Positions 11,735 to 22,589 of a DNA stretch of 64,000 nt are shown piece after piece. Origin of the DNA: Carettochelys insculpta. Its lineage: Eukaryota; Chordata; Testudines; Carettochelyidae. The stretch spans positions 44,882,001-44,946,000 of the forward strand of contig NC_134147.1 of the NCBI RefSeq assembly GCF_033958435.1, in the 5' to 3' direction. Within the stretch, counting starts at the first letter, position 1, and each line of letters begins with the position of its first letter. Below the pieces are notes generated by a model that was not told the origin of the DNA, did no database searches, and was given only the letters and a program-made list of their open reading frames with translations. Made by a program: the position numbers and the translations under genes.

Positions 11735-14145
11735 GCCCGGGGATTGGGGTGCCAGAGACAGGCTCTGGCCAAGAGCCTCTTATCTGGGCAGCTCCCGGCC
11801 AGCAGTCCAAACAGGTTCCTTAATCAAAGTACCTGCCTTCTTCACCCTCTCCCATACCCCGGCATGTGCTCAGTGCAGCGGCAAGGGCCATGTGTACTGC
11901 TCTGAACTGAATACTCTGTGCATGGGGCTCGGGGTTGGGGGAGGACAGTACTTTACATGTTGTCTGTCCTGTAAACAGGCAGCTCCTATTGATCATAAAT
12001 TGACCAATTGGAGCTGGAAGATTTTACTTTGGGCAGCAGGCAGCATGAGAAGCTTCTCCTCTCCTCTTCCACACTCACAGCATCCATAGAGCCCTGCAGC
12101 CAGCTTTCCTGGGCTCCAACCACGGGTGGGGCAGACAGGGAGCTGACTGAGACTCCTGCAGGCTGTATTCAGTGGCTTGGTGGGCGGGATGTGGCCCACA
12201 GGCTGTATTTTGCCTAGCCCTGGATTAACTCCTAGTATTGCTCAATAAAGGCAGGCGTCCACTTAAAACTCTGCATCAAAACTGTGCCGCTGTAGCATTT
12301 AGTGAAGACTACGCTTCTATTGCAATGTGAGAGGTTCTGCTATCAGCACAGTTAACCCACTTCTGGGAGAAGCAGTTGCTGCTGTGTCAATGCGAGAAGC
12401 CCTCCCATCAGCATAGCGTTGTAACACCTGAATTAAGTCAGTATAACTGCGTTACTGTGGATTTTTCACACTCCTGAACGACACGGTAATATCAATGTAA
12501 GTTTGTTGAGCAGACATACCCTAAAATATTGCGAGGAGGTAATAGCTATGCTCAGGGTTGCAAACATCCTTTCCAAATAGGTACTAGGTTCCTCTCTTCC
12601 TCCCTCAAGTGCTACTGCCTCTGCTGTCATAGCAGTGTTGCAGGAAACCACCGTGATGACTTGGGGTAGGAAGACACAGAGCAGCTTGAGGGCAGGGGGA
12701 GCACGGAGTGAAGGAGGGAAGGTAAACTCAAAGCCTACTATGCCTTAACACAGAAAAGGCAGAAAGTAGAATCTAATAAGGGGAGACAACCTGGAGAGGG
12801 AAGTACAGCAAGGATGAAAGAAAGGAATTAATTTTGAGAGGGTTGACAAGAAGTAGGAGGACACTCTAGAGGAAGTCACTGGATGTGGACAAAAATAGGG
12901 CTGAAATACATAGTTCCCAAATGTATGAACTCCCAACACCTACAAGATTATGGGGAAATCCTCTCTCTCTAAAACAAACTTAAGGTCACACATCCCTTCA
13001 CTTCTATTATCCCTCTCTCCACATATTCCTTATCTGTCTTTCTCCAACAGAGAAAAAAATCTTGTCACTACAAAAATATTTTTTTTGTTTGCACAGTTGT
13101 TTGAAATTAACTTACAAAGGAGAAGCTGAGGTTTTTCTGTTGTAAACACAAACTTATTTCAGTTTCTGTTACTCTGAAGTTTCCATTTTTAACCTGGAAG
13201 GAAAGGGTGCAATGATTCACAGGGTTTTCTCAATTATTTTGTCCATTATTAAAACACTTTTGTTTTTGGGTTTGGTTGGTTGCTTAGTTTTTGGGGTGTT
13301 CCACTTGTGTCAGATTTTTTTTTTTTAATTTGCTCAATTTTTGGTTACTGAGAAAAACCCTATAGGGATTACAGTAGTGCCAACCCAAGTATTCAAAGCT
13401 ATGAGTCACATCATCAATATAGTATGACAGGATTAAAAATTATGAGTTCTTCTTAAAAGTTAGGTATTTTGCATTTAAAGTGCGGTCAGGTCAGATTTTC
13501 TAGCTTTTCTTTGCAATAATGAGTGCCAGAAACTTACTTCTTTTTAAAGTAAGATGAGATTCTCGTGTATTTGCCTGATCCCAGAAGCTAGGGTTTTAAG
13601 AAACACAACAAATGCTGCAATACTCATGATAAAATCATGAGATCTGGCAACACAATGATTATACAAACCACACACCCAGACTTGAGCGCAGGGAATTGCA
13701 TAACTGGGAAAGGGAAAAAAACCCAACCACACACACAGAGTTTTACAACATAATAGCACCATTCCAATAGTTTGGTTGAGACAATTCCATTTTAGTAAAA
13801 CATGTGTTGTAGATAAGGAAAAATAAAATATTAACTAGTCGGTTCTGAATTATCAGCTTTTTTAAATGTTTGGGGTGTGGGAAGATTGGTACCATTTTAC
13901 CATCTACTACCAAGAAAAATCTAGTTTTCCCTGCTCTAAAAAAATAAAATACAACGTAACACAAAACAAAAAACAGAAGCCAAATACCCCAATCAAACAT
14001 ATTTACATGACATTTAATATATATGTGCCATGTTAAAAACCTGAATGAAAAGTTTCCTAATTGTGTGGATGTTAGTTGTAAATTTCACACTCCTGAAGAC
14101 TGTAGTCTCACTGTAGAAAAGCTGGCACAACCTTAATACTGATGA
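11735..14145. other. Non-coding interval with GC-rich left part
   Basis: The segment 11735-12215 is GC-rich with no recognisable domain in its ORFs. The rest is A/T-rich with a T run near 13314-13326. A 12295-12480 stretch (bubble-like TCTGCTATCAGCACAGTTAA) may be part of an old DNA transposon but has no clear ends. Confidence 0.4.
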
Positions 14146-14149
14146 CATT

Positions 14150-14227
14150 GATGAATCTTAACACAGATGCAGGGGACTGGACTAGATGACCTCTGAAGGT
14201 TGCTTCCAGTCCTATGATTCTACATTT
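14150..14227 (+). mobile_element. CR1 LINE 3' end fragment
   Basis: GACTGGACTAGATGACCTCT and TTCCAGTCCTATGATTCTA are the canonical amniote CR1 3' terminal sequence. Only the last 80 bp or so remain, as is usual for 5'-truncated CR1 copies. Confidence 0.85.
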
Positions 14228-14229
14228 GT

Positions 14230-15765
14230 GAGAACCATAAACTCTGTTTCTTTTTAATCAGTGTTTAAGAAATATATTCAACCAGGCCCCATTTAGTAAA
14301 ATTCTAAAATAAATGAATTGTTCCCCCAAAGTTAATAGGGCTACTCACACACTGAACAATAGACACATACTTAAGTACTATACTGACTCTGAGCAAAAAT
14401 GCCAGAAATGTGATAAACATTAAATAGCTAACTTCTAAATGCTATTCTCAACCTAGTGAAATAATGTAATATGGCATTTAAAATTCTGTTATTGATCAAA
14501 GGGAAAAGTATTAGAGAAGGAGAGTTCTGGTTAATTTCTCTCCTCAAAATAACAGGAAGTTGCAGTTTAAGTTCATTTCATTATATGTCAGTTATTCTTG
14601 TCAAACAATATAGTCAAACAATATTTCCAATCTGCACGAGTGCCTCTAATACATTATGTAGTTATTACAATTATTTCCTAACATCAGAATCACTCCTATA
14701 AGGAAAACAGTCCAGTAGTTTCTTTATTCTTCTTGTGCTCATGGTCAAGCACACTGGTAATGAAGCATTACAAAAACACTGCAAACTTCTTTACAGTTTT
14801 ATCATTGTTGCAGCAGATATATCAGTGTTATTCAATACACATCCTATTGACTGTTACACAGAGAAATGAACACATGCCAAAGGCAGATACATTCACAGAT
14901 AAAATGGAATTAAATGGGATTAGGAAACTCACTGTTCACACGGTTAGCTATTTATATACCAAATGATCTAACCATAGTCTTTTCAAATCAACTATTTCTA
15001 TCACATGCACATGTGTAACCACTATTATAAATGTTCACAGGGAAATATACTCACACCACAACTCTTCCCCACAAAGCACGGCATGAAGCCCCTTACGTTT
15101 CTCAAGCAGAAACGACAGCTTTACAATCGGACTGCATATAAAAGAGTGTAATGATACCTAAACAAAGAGGAGGGCAGGTACTCTTAACAGGATACAGAAT
15201 TTAGAGGATTATGTGTCAAAAATAAGATGCTTAGGGAAACACAACCCTTCTGGACAGTGCTTCATGTGGTCCTTCCACCCAGACAGCTAGGATTCAAATG
15301 CTGCATTTTACTCCCTTCCCCTGATCTTGTAAAAATTTCTGAAGCATGAGCAGTTATAGTTCTACTCAACTGGAATCAAGGAAGCAAAAAGGGAATCAGT
15401 TTCCTCAGTCACTGCCCTCCTCCCCATAATTCACCCTTCTTTTCTACCCTATTCCATGGGCATTCCCCTACCGTTAAGTAGCAAACAAGTGGAGCAGAAA
15501 GACAAGATAAAGGAGATAGTACATATATGACACATAGCAATTTTAACAGAAGATATACTAGACATATATTCTTATGTTCTTAATAGTCTTCAGGCAAGTA
15601 GGTGTTAAGAGCGTTCCAGGCCCTGGTTTCAATAGACAATGCACATCTTTTTTAAAATCTCACCCATGATCATCTCTACCTCTGATACACACAATTTTAT
15701 CTCTTCTCCTTTTAACATTTCAGGGTTTTCTTGGACTGTATGTTTGAGACTCTATAAATAAAATC
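14230..15765. other. Non-coding interval, no feature recognised
   Basis: A/T-rich DNA with no conserved exon. The ORFs at 14471-14701 and 14733-14966 have no recognisable domain. Confidence 0.55.
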
Positions 15766-15769
15766 ATTT

Positions 15770-16190
15770 TCATAACAGAAAATAAAATTACAGCAGAATA
15801 GCAGGATAAAACCAAGTGACAGAGAGAAGCGATTGTCCAGTTTGTCCCTCTGGTATGTATATTGGACAATCTAGACAAATCACTTTGCCGAAGAATGAAT
15901 GGACACAAACCAGACATTAGGAATCTGAATACACATAAACCAGTCAGTGAGGATTTCAGTGGAGTAGGCCATAGCATTATAGTCCTGAAAACCTGCATCC
16001 TAAAACAAAGAGACTTTAACATGAAATTATGAAGGGAGATGTGAATTGGAGTTTGTTCTCAAGTTCGACACTTTGTGCCTTGGTCTCAATAAAGATAGCA
16101 ATTACCTTACACATTACAAAACAGTTTCCCCATCTTTAATATTCGTAGTGATCTCAGGTGAGTCACTTAATTTAATACACACTTGCAGTA
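15770..16190 (+). pseudogene. Penelope-like element fragment, GIY-YIG endonuclease end
   Basis: On the + strand, one frame between 15858 and 16025 reads RRMNGHKPDIRN, THKPVSEDFSGVGHSIIVLK and ILKQRDFN. These match in order the corresponding part of the GIY-YIG region in the copy at 26.3-26.6 kb. A YIGQS word lies just upstream in another frame. The copy is 5' truncated and has at least one frameshift. GIY-YIG is the endonuclease domain at the C-terminus of Penelope-like reverse transcriptases. Confidence 0.75.
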
Positions 16191-16299
16191 AGTAACTTTC
16201 TTCTCCCTCTTCTTCCCCCTTTACCCTCAATCCTTCTGTCCTAAGCAGCTATGTCAGTTTTCACTTCATTTTTTTTTCTATCTTTCTGTTAAATTTTCA

Positions 16300-16735
16300 T
16301 TGTGCCATAAGAACATAAAAATGGCCATTACTGGGTCAGACCAAAGGTCCATCTAGCCCAGCATCCTGTCTGCTGACAGTGGCCTCTGCAGGTGCCCCAG
16401 AGGGGGTGGATCAAAGACAATGATCAAGCAACTTGTCTCCTGTCATCCATCTCCAGCCTCTGACAAAGAGAGGCCAGGGACACTATTCCTACCACCTGTC
16501 TAATAGCCTTTTATGGACCTACCTCCATGAATTTATCTTTCATCAGAATTTCCAGAGCTGAGGAAGTGGGTCTGTCCCACGAAAGCTCATCACCTAACAC
16601 ATTATTTTGTTAGTCTTTAAAGTGCTACGTGACTGCTTTTTGTTCTGCTTTGAGCAGCGTTTGACTAAATGACCTCATGAGGTCTCCTCCAACTCTAAAC
16701 GTCTATGTGTCTATGAGATGCTACAATCAGATGGA
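16300..16735 (-). mobile_element. CR1-like repeat interrupted by a Penelope tail
   Basis: AACATAAAAATGGCCATTAC, GGGTCAGACCAAAGGTCCAT and the words that follow are a common sauropsid CR1-type 3' sequence in reverse. From 16565 to 16665 a Penelope tail intervenes. A second CR1 end, in the opposite orientation, follows at 16668-16735 (ACCTCATGAGGTCTCCTCCA, then TCTATGTGTCTATGAG). Confidence 0.65.
16565..16665 (+). mobile_element. Penelope tail, single copy
   Basis: GAGGAAGTGGGTCTGTCCCA, CGAAAGCTCATCACC and TTTTGTTAGTCTTTAAAGTG are tail words. The hairpin stem GTGGG/CCCAC is intact. The CTGATGA word is mutated to CTGAGGA. Confidence 0.8.
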
Positions 16736-16739
16736 CCTT

Positions 16740-17960
16740 GTCTGACACAACAGCCACAGGATGCAAACCAAAGTACTGTATCACTGTTGCAACCTATGAG
16801 CAGCGCAGTGTGTCAAAGAGGTGTAGATATGACTTCAGGCACCCTGTATATCTCCAATGTCCTCAGACAGTGCTAGGCAGAAAGCAAACATTCCTATGAA
16901 AATTAAGCAAAAAAAATTGCAAAGGCAAATGTATAAATAATTAAAATGGAAATATTAATTAATATAATTTTCAGACTAAACCAGTGAAGTCCATGATTAA
17001 GTATAAAAACTAGAAAAATGTAAAAAGCTCATTTTACACACAGAAAACAATAAATCCAACAGTGATTTGAAACTGGTCAATGACAGTGCCAGAATACTGC
17101 CACCCATATAAAACTAAAAAAAGAAAGACAATGAAAGAGTTAAAATACAAGCCCAGGAACACTGTTGGATTAACAACAACAAAAACAGGCAGTAGAGGTT
17201 AGATATGTGGTATAACAATAAAAACAGGAATTCAAAATAAGCTTTTTTTCCCCTAAAGAAAAAAAAAACTACTGATGTGTGCAAACACTCTGATCACTTT
17301 GCTTATATATTGTTTCCTTTTGGCTCTCATCCCGCTAGTTGCTCCCAAAAGCTAGACCTCTGCACCCATACGAAAAGGTATGAGGGCTACACAGTGATTT
17401 ACCTGCTGATGAGTTTACAGAAGTGGAACCTGCATCTTTTCATTTATTCTTAGGCCATAAGGGGGCCAGAAATTCTATTTACATATTTGTACAGCACATA
17501 GCACCCAAGGGAGCTTCAATCCTGTTTGGAGCCTGTGGATGTTACTGCAATCAAATCAATAAAGAATAAAGAATAAAGAAAATGTTATGTTTCCTCATCT
17601 CTGTCAATGCACACAGATGCTTGCCCTGTGCATTCTTGATACCAGATCTTGAAGAAGCCAGGCAATATGGCCTGTCAGGTTCACAAATGTAGGAATGAGA
17701 CAGCATGTATGGACCCACTAAACATAAGACAGCCTTTTAATGGTACTTACCTTCCTGTTGCAAACTACCTTCCAGTTTTCAGTCTAATAACGATAAAAGC
17801 TTCGGCAAGAAAACCTGAGAAGCACCAATCTCAGATTTACTAGAAGTTCCACTTACAAGAACAGTTATGCATGTATAATTTTTTGTTTAAGAAGGTTTTA
17901 AAAGTTTATCATAGATGCTATAAACATATGCAGAAAAAGGCTATTCTTAACATTTTTATA
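16740..17960. other. Non-coding interval, no feature recognised
   Basis: A/T-rich DNA. A short AATAAAG repeat lies at 17558-17580. No conserved coding segment. Confidence 0.55.
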
Positions 17961-17968
17961 ATCTAGAT

Positions 17969-18165
17969 CAGGCGTGTCCAACCCGTGGCCTGCGGGCCGC
18001 ATGCGGCCCTGGACAGCTAGTAATGTGGCCCCACAAGATCGTAAACTTTAAACATTATTATGTGATTTATATACATTAACTATATTATATATTTTATATG
18101 CGGCCCAAGACAATTCCTCTTCACTCAATGCGCCCCAGGCAAGCCAAAAAGGTTGGACACCCATG
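17969..18165. mobile_element. hAT-type MITE with exact 8-bp target duplication
   Basis: The 197-bp element starts CAGGCGTGTCCAACC and ends GGTTGGACACCCATG, an imperfect 15-bp terminal inverted repeat. It is flanked by identical ATCTAGAT at 17961-17968 and 18166-18173. The 8-bp duplication and CAG-type ends are diagnostic of hAT transposons. No coding capacity. Confidence 0.92.
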
Positions 18166-18174
18166 ATCTAGATA

Positions 18175-18650
18175 GAAAAACACGTCCTGATTTTATGAGG
18201 TCCACTTTCCCAGTCATGTTTTGAATGTAATGAAAAACTAATCAAAACCATATCATACTTCTATCACTTAAAAATTCAGCAGTCTACCAGCTAAGATAAT
18301 AAAATTGGCATTATGGTGTGAGCAGAAATATAAAAAGGAGATTCCATATAACAAAACTACGGACATTCCAGCTAACATCACTTACGGTGCTGGCTGACAC
18401 ACAGGAAAGAGGCACAAGAAATAAAATAATATGTTTATGAAATGGAAGGAGTAACCAAGAATAAAAGAAGAAATTTAATTTGGAAACTACAAAGTTACCT
18501 GCAAGACACAATCAAAAAAAGCGTACACAAAATGAAGTTGATCGATCTTTTTAAGGATGTTGTTTGTATGATTTTTTTTTTTAAATTCTGAATGAATAGT
18601 ATAGGGATGAGCTCTCTTTCAATAAAACACAACCTTCAATATAACATAAC
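18175..18650. other. Non-coding interval, no feature recognised
   Basis: A/T-rich sequence between two MITEs, with no recognisable repeat or exon. Confidence 0.5.
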
Positions 18651-18652
18651 TA

Positions 18653-18978
18653 CAGGTCGAACCTCTCTTGTACAGCACCCTCAGGACCTGACCAATGTCA
18701 AACAAGAAAATCTGCCATACCTCAGGAGGTCAATATTGTCTAACACATTACAAACACTTCCACTGCTTACTAGGCTCTTAGAAGTAATTTAGGGTTAAGT
18801 TAGAACTATATGACAGCACAGAACACTGAGAGCCAGGACTGGTGGCTGTAAACAAACTTTATGGGACCGTGGGATACTTGGCCACATCCATGATAAGTGG
18901 TTGTCCACCTAACTAACATCTTGCTGGATTATGGATGTTGCTGGATGAGAGAGTTCCAGATTAGAGAGGTTCAACCTG
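18653..18978. mobile_element. TA-flanked TIR MITE, copy B
   Basis: Starts CAGGTCGAACCTCTCTTGTA and ends AGATTAGAGAGGTTCAACCT followed by G, with TA on each side. The interior includes AGAACACTGAGAGCCAGGAC and GGTGGCTGTAAACAAACTTT. It is the best full-length copy of the family at 326 bp. Confidence 0.9.
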
Positions 18979-18979
18979 T

Positions 18980-20030
18980 ATTGTATATAGGCTATTGTGT
19001 ATGATGAGGACTTTAGACACAATAAATTACAGTTACAGCTAAAATAAGTTATTTGCACTTTCCATTTTTCGACAGTTTATAAACAAGCATTAAGAAGTTA
19101 ATTATACAAATCTTGACCTTTAGATTCAGTGGTTAAAGAAACACTAAATAACAAAATCTTTAGAAATTGCTTATTACTAAGAAAAAGTCTGGAAAGCTGC
19201 TGAGAGTCTTGGCCATCAGGTGACCTTTAGGAAAACTGATCCCAAACTTTCAGAAAGCTCTTCCCTGTCTTCTCATCCTAGAACAACGGTAGCACTGTGG
19301 ATCTCAACAACAAATATGGGAAGTTACACTAATAAAAGCTGAGTTTTTTTAGTCATTTCCCAAGCAATGAATGATACTCATAGGCTGTGTCTGTACAAAA
19401 ATAACTTTGAAGCTGAGCATCTACACACCAGGAATGGAGTTAGGACTTTGAAGTCAGGCTTCCTACTTTGAAGTTATCTTCCAAGTAAGAGAAAATGTGT
19501 GTAGACTCTCTCCTGGCTATTTCAATGCAGTGCTTAATGTCAAAGTTAGTTCCTCGTGCAGACACACCCATATTGTGCTAAGAGTACAGTGTGTATTGTC
19601 ACTATACCACAAATCCATACAGACAACTGAATGTGTGTCTACTTCTACACTACTTGAACCACTGTGTTCTTCTGGTAGCCTGTTAGTGAAGGAATCAATG
19701 TGTTCCTTACACCAATTGGCTCCAAGAGATTTATGCAACATATTTTAAGAAAACTGTGGCAAGTCTGGGATCTGCAAATACAATTTGATTCTATAAAAAA
19801 TGTCTCCAACCCTCATATTTTGTCATAATTTTTGAAATAAACATGACTCCAGTATATATTTCAAAACGCACCATTTTTGCAAACAGTAGTTTCTCCATTA
19901 TCGGGATACCAATTAAGTCACACTTCTGATTTTTTTAAACCTACTACTGTTACAAGAAATACCTAAGGCCCTGATCCTGTAGTCACTTATGTATTTATTT
20001 AACTTCCTTATGCCCCAATTAACCTTCTCA
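18980..20030. other. Non-coding interval with a possible MITE fragment
   Basis: GGCTGTGTCTGTAC at 19384 resembles the outer end of the ggcYRtgtctacact transposon family, with ACTTTGAAGT words behind it. I cannot find the matching right end. No gene recognised. Confidence 0.4.
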
Positions 20031-20035
20031 TGATA

Positions 20036-20355
20036 CAGACTGAATCTGTAGTCCAGCACTTTTGGGACCTGACCAGTGTCGAACCAGAGAATTTGCTGGA
20101 CCATGGGAGGTCAATATTGTCAAGCAGCATTACCAACAGTTCCACTTACTGAGCTCTTAGAAGACATTTAGGTGTAAATACAGATAAATAACAGCTCAGA
20201 ACACTGACGACAAGGATTGGTGGCTGTAAACAAACTTTATGGGACCAGGGAAACTTGGCTAAACCCAGGACAAGCAGCCGTCCAGTTAACTAAAATCATG
20301 CCAGATTACAGATGTTGCCAGATGAGAGAGTGTCAGACTAGAGAAGTTCAACCTG
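20036..20355. mobile_element. TA-flanked TIR MITE, copy C
   Basis: A diverged 320-bp copy: CAGACTGAATCTGTAGTCCA at the left, AGACTAGAGAAGTTCAACCT plus G at the right, TA on each side. Its body aligns in order with copy B, including GGTGGCTGTAAACAAACTTT. Confidence 0.88.
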
Positions 20356-20369
20356 TAGTAAGTTTAAAT

Positions 20370-20751
20370 GGCTATATCAGACCACCTGTACACTATAGCA
20401 ATCTTTCAAAAGAAGACCTTTCAGAAGACCTTTTTTCAAAAGAGCACGTCCACACACAAAAAAGCAGATTCAAAAATCAAGCCACTCTTTCAATAGAGAG
20501 CATCCACACATCCCCTGCTCTTTTGAAAGAATGGGCCAGGGATCAAAAAATCCAGTGCCATGAGGACTGCTTTTTCGAAAAAAGGGCCAGAGGAACATCT
20601 GCGGGTGCTTTTTTTTTCTTTTTTCCAAAGAAGCTTTCGAAAGGAGGAATTTTTCCTCATCAAAAGAGCGTATTTTGTTTGTGGATGCTCCATGTGTTCT
20701 TTTGAAAAAGGGCCAGATTTTCCAAAAGAACTTGCTACTGTAGATATGGCC
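20370..20751. mobile_element. Fold-back MITE (ttcgaaaag family)
   Basis: Ends GGCTATATC and GATATGGCC are inverted, and identical TTAAAT flanks both sides (20364-20369 and 20752-20757). The arms carry CTTTCAAAAGAAGACC and opposing TTCCAAAGAAGC-type sequence. It sits 14 bp from the end of MITE copy C. ORFs inside it are composition artefacts. Confidence 0.75.
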
Positions 20752-20950
20752 TTAAATATTCACAGGATAAGGAACCAAGATTCTTATAAACTTCAACATT
20801 TAAAATTAATTTTTCCATTTGTTTTCCATCATTCTGTGTTCAGTCAGTTTCACCTCTTTGTGTGCGTCTTTCATACAGCAACAGGGAAAATATTTTCAAA
20901 AATAGGAAAATTAACTATAAGACAAAAATTAAACAAACATATCTGAGTGA

Positions 20951-21175
20951 AAAAGCAGTCAAGTAGCACTTTAAAGACTAGCAAAATAGTTTATTAGGTG
21001 AGCTTTCGTGGGACAGACCCACTTCTTCAGACCATATCCAGAAGAAGAAGTCTGAAGAAGTGGGTCTGTCCCATGAAAGCTCACCTAATAAACTATTTTG
21101 CTAGTCTTTAAAGTGCTACTTGACTGCTTTTTGTTTTGATAGTGTATAGACTAGCACGGCTTCCTCTCTGTTACT
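20951..21175. mobile_element. Penelope tail fold-back dimer with 12-bp target duplication
   Basis: It is flanked by exact ATATCTGAGTGA at 20939-20950 and 21176-21187. Left arm GTAGCACTTTAAAGACTAGC and right arm GCTAGTCTTTAAAGTGCTAC are perfect complements. The arms meet around 21045. The right side extends further with TAGACTAGCACGGCTTCC. Confidence 0.9.
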
Positions 21176-21189
21176 ATATCTGAGTGAGT

Positions 21190-21910
21190 GACTCAGGGTC
21201 AAACATATTTCATACAATTATTGTTTACTGTTTAAAAAGTATGTGCTAGTTTTCACATTAATGGCATCGCTTTAGATAATTCTCATGAACGAAGAGCACA
21301 GATTTATTTCATATTATTTCTATTGTTCAAGGCTAGTCTAACTTTATATGTTGTCATAACCTACAGGCAGGAATTAGAGACGAAAAAAACCTTGAAATAA
21401 AAATAAGTGTCAAAGCAATGCAAGAGTGAAACAGAAGTGAAAATATTTATAATAAACCACAAAAATCACAGCTGCATACTTTGTGTTCATTCTTGATGTA
21501 TTTTTGTTTTACTTTCAGCTCTTACAGGTCAAGCTTTATTCACCAAACGTTAAAATCAAATTTCTGTCACTTTTTTATCAGTTCAAGTATTACGATGCCT
21601 GTCCAACATTTAATCCTTAAGGACAAAAGGATATATCAGGCATCTAGTTCTCAGCCCCTTCCCCATCACACTCTGAAGAAATGAGGTTTTTTTTATATCT
21701 GTACTTCATTAAAACATTTGTTCAGGTATAACAAAAATTATCTTAAATCTTCTATAAACTCTTAATAGAAGAAAAATGTTGGATATAATACACTGGACTT
21801 AATGTTCTAAATGTATGTCCAAACATGATCTAACTAGTATGCACAATTACTATGATGGCATATAAGCAGTTAGTTATATAACTAGTGTAGCAAATCAGAA
21901 GCTGTAACCA
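21190..21910. other. Non-coding interval, no feature recognised
   Basis: A/T-rich DNA with no recognised exon or repeat. Confidence 0.55.
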
Positions 21911-21914
21911 ACAA

Positions 21915-22585
21915 GGGCCTGTCGGAGAGTGAATATTTTGGGTGCTGGAGGAACTCCTTGTTAACCTCCTCAGTTCCCAGAGGGTACAGTCCTGTAGGTG
22001 GGATAGAGACAGCCGGGGCTCATCAGGAGTCAGCCAGCAACAGGTTGCAATCTAGCACCCGTGAACAGTTAAGGCCTCCAGGCTCCCTACAAAAGGCCTT
22101 CCCCAGGCAGCAGGAGGGGAGAGCGGTGCAGAGAGAGACAGAGGCTGGAGGGCTGAGAGGAAGATGGAACAGGTTAGAACAGAGTGACACCCGCCACAAG
22201 GCACCAGAGTGAAGTGGTGGATGCAGAGGCCCAGGGAAATGTTGCTGCCACGGGGTAGGGGCAAAAGCCCTGCCACTGTCCTTCGTCCCTAGTGTCCCTG
22301 GGCTGAAGTCCAAGACAGTGGGTGGAACTAGACTCCCCACACCCTTCCCCTGAAGGGGTACCCAACTTGGGCCAAATCGGGGCAGCTTGAGACTGGTGGA
22401 GAGGGTCCTACTCCACCTCCACTTAAGACTGGCCTGTGATGAAAATGGCTCTGTAAAGGGAGACCCTTGCCTGTGGGAAGTCCCAGGGCAACAAAGGGGC
22501 CTCTGTGAGTCTCTGAAGCCCAAAAGGAGCTCCCTGGAAGTGCAGGACCCCTAAGGAATGGACGACGGGTCTGTCACACTAGTCA
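21915..22585. repeat. GC-rich block, possible unclassified interspersed repeat
   Basis: A sharply bounded GC-rich segment in A/T-rich surroundings, running from about GGCCTGTCGGAGAGTG to GACGGGTCTGTCACACTAG. The composition and abrupt edges suggest an inserted repeat such as a solo LTR, but I find no second copy in this window and no clear target duplication. Opposing ORFs at 21958-22523 look like by-products. Confidence 0.35.
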
Positions 22586-22589
22586 TTTG

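Noticed and set aside
22023..22523. 166-codon ORF on the - strand
   Set aside because: It lies in a GC-rich repeat-like block with overlapping frames on both strands and no family resemblance.
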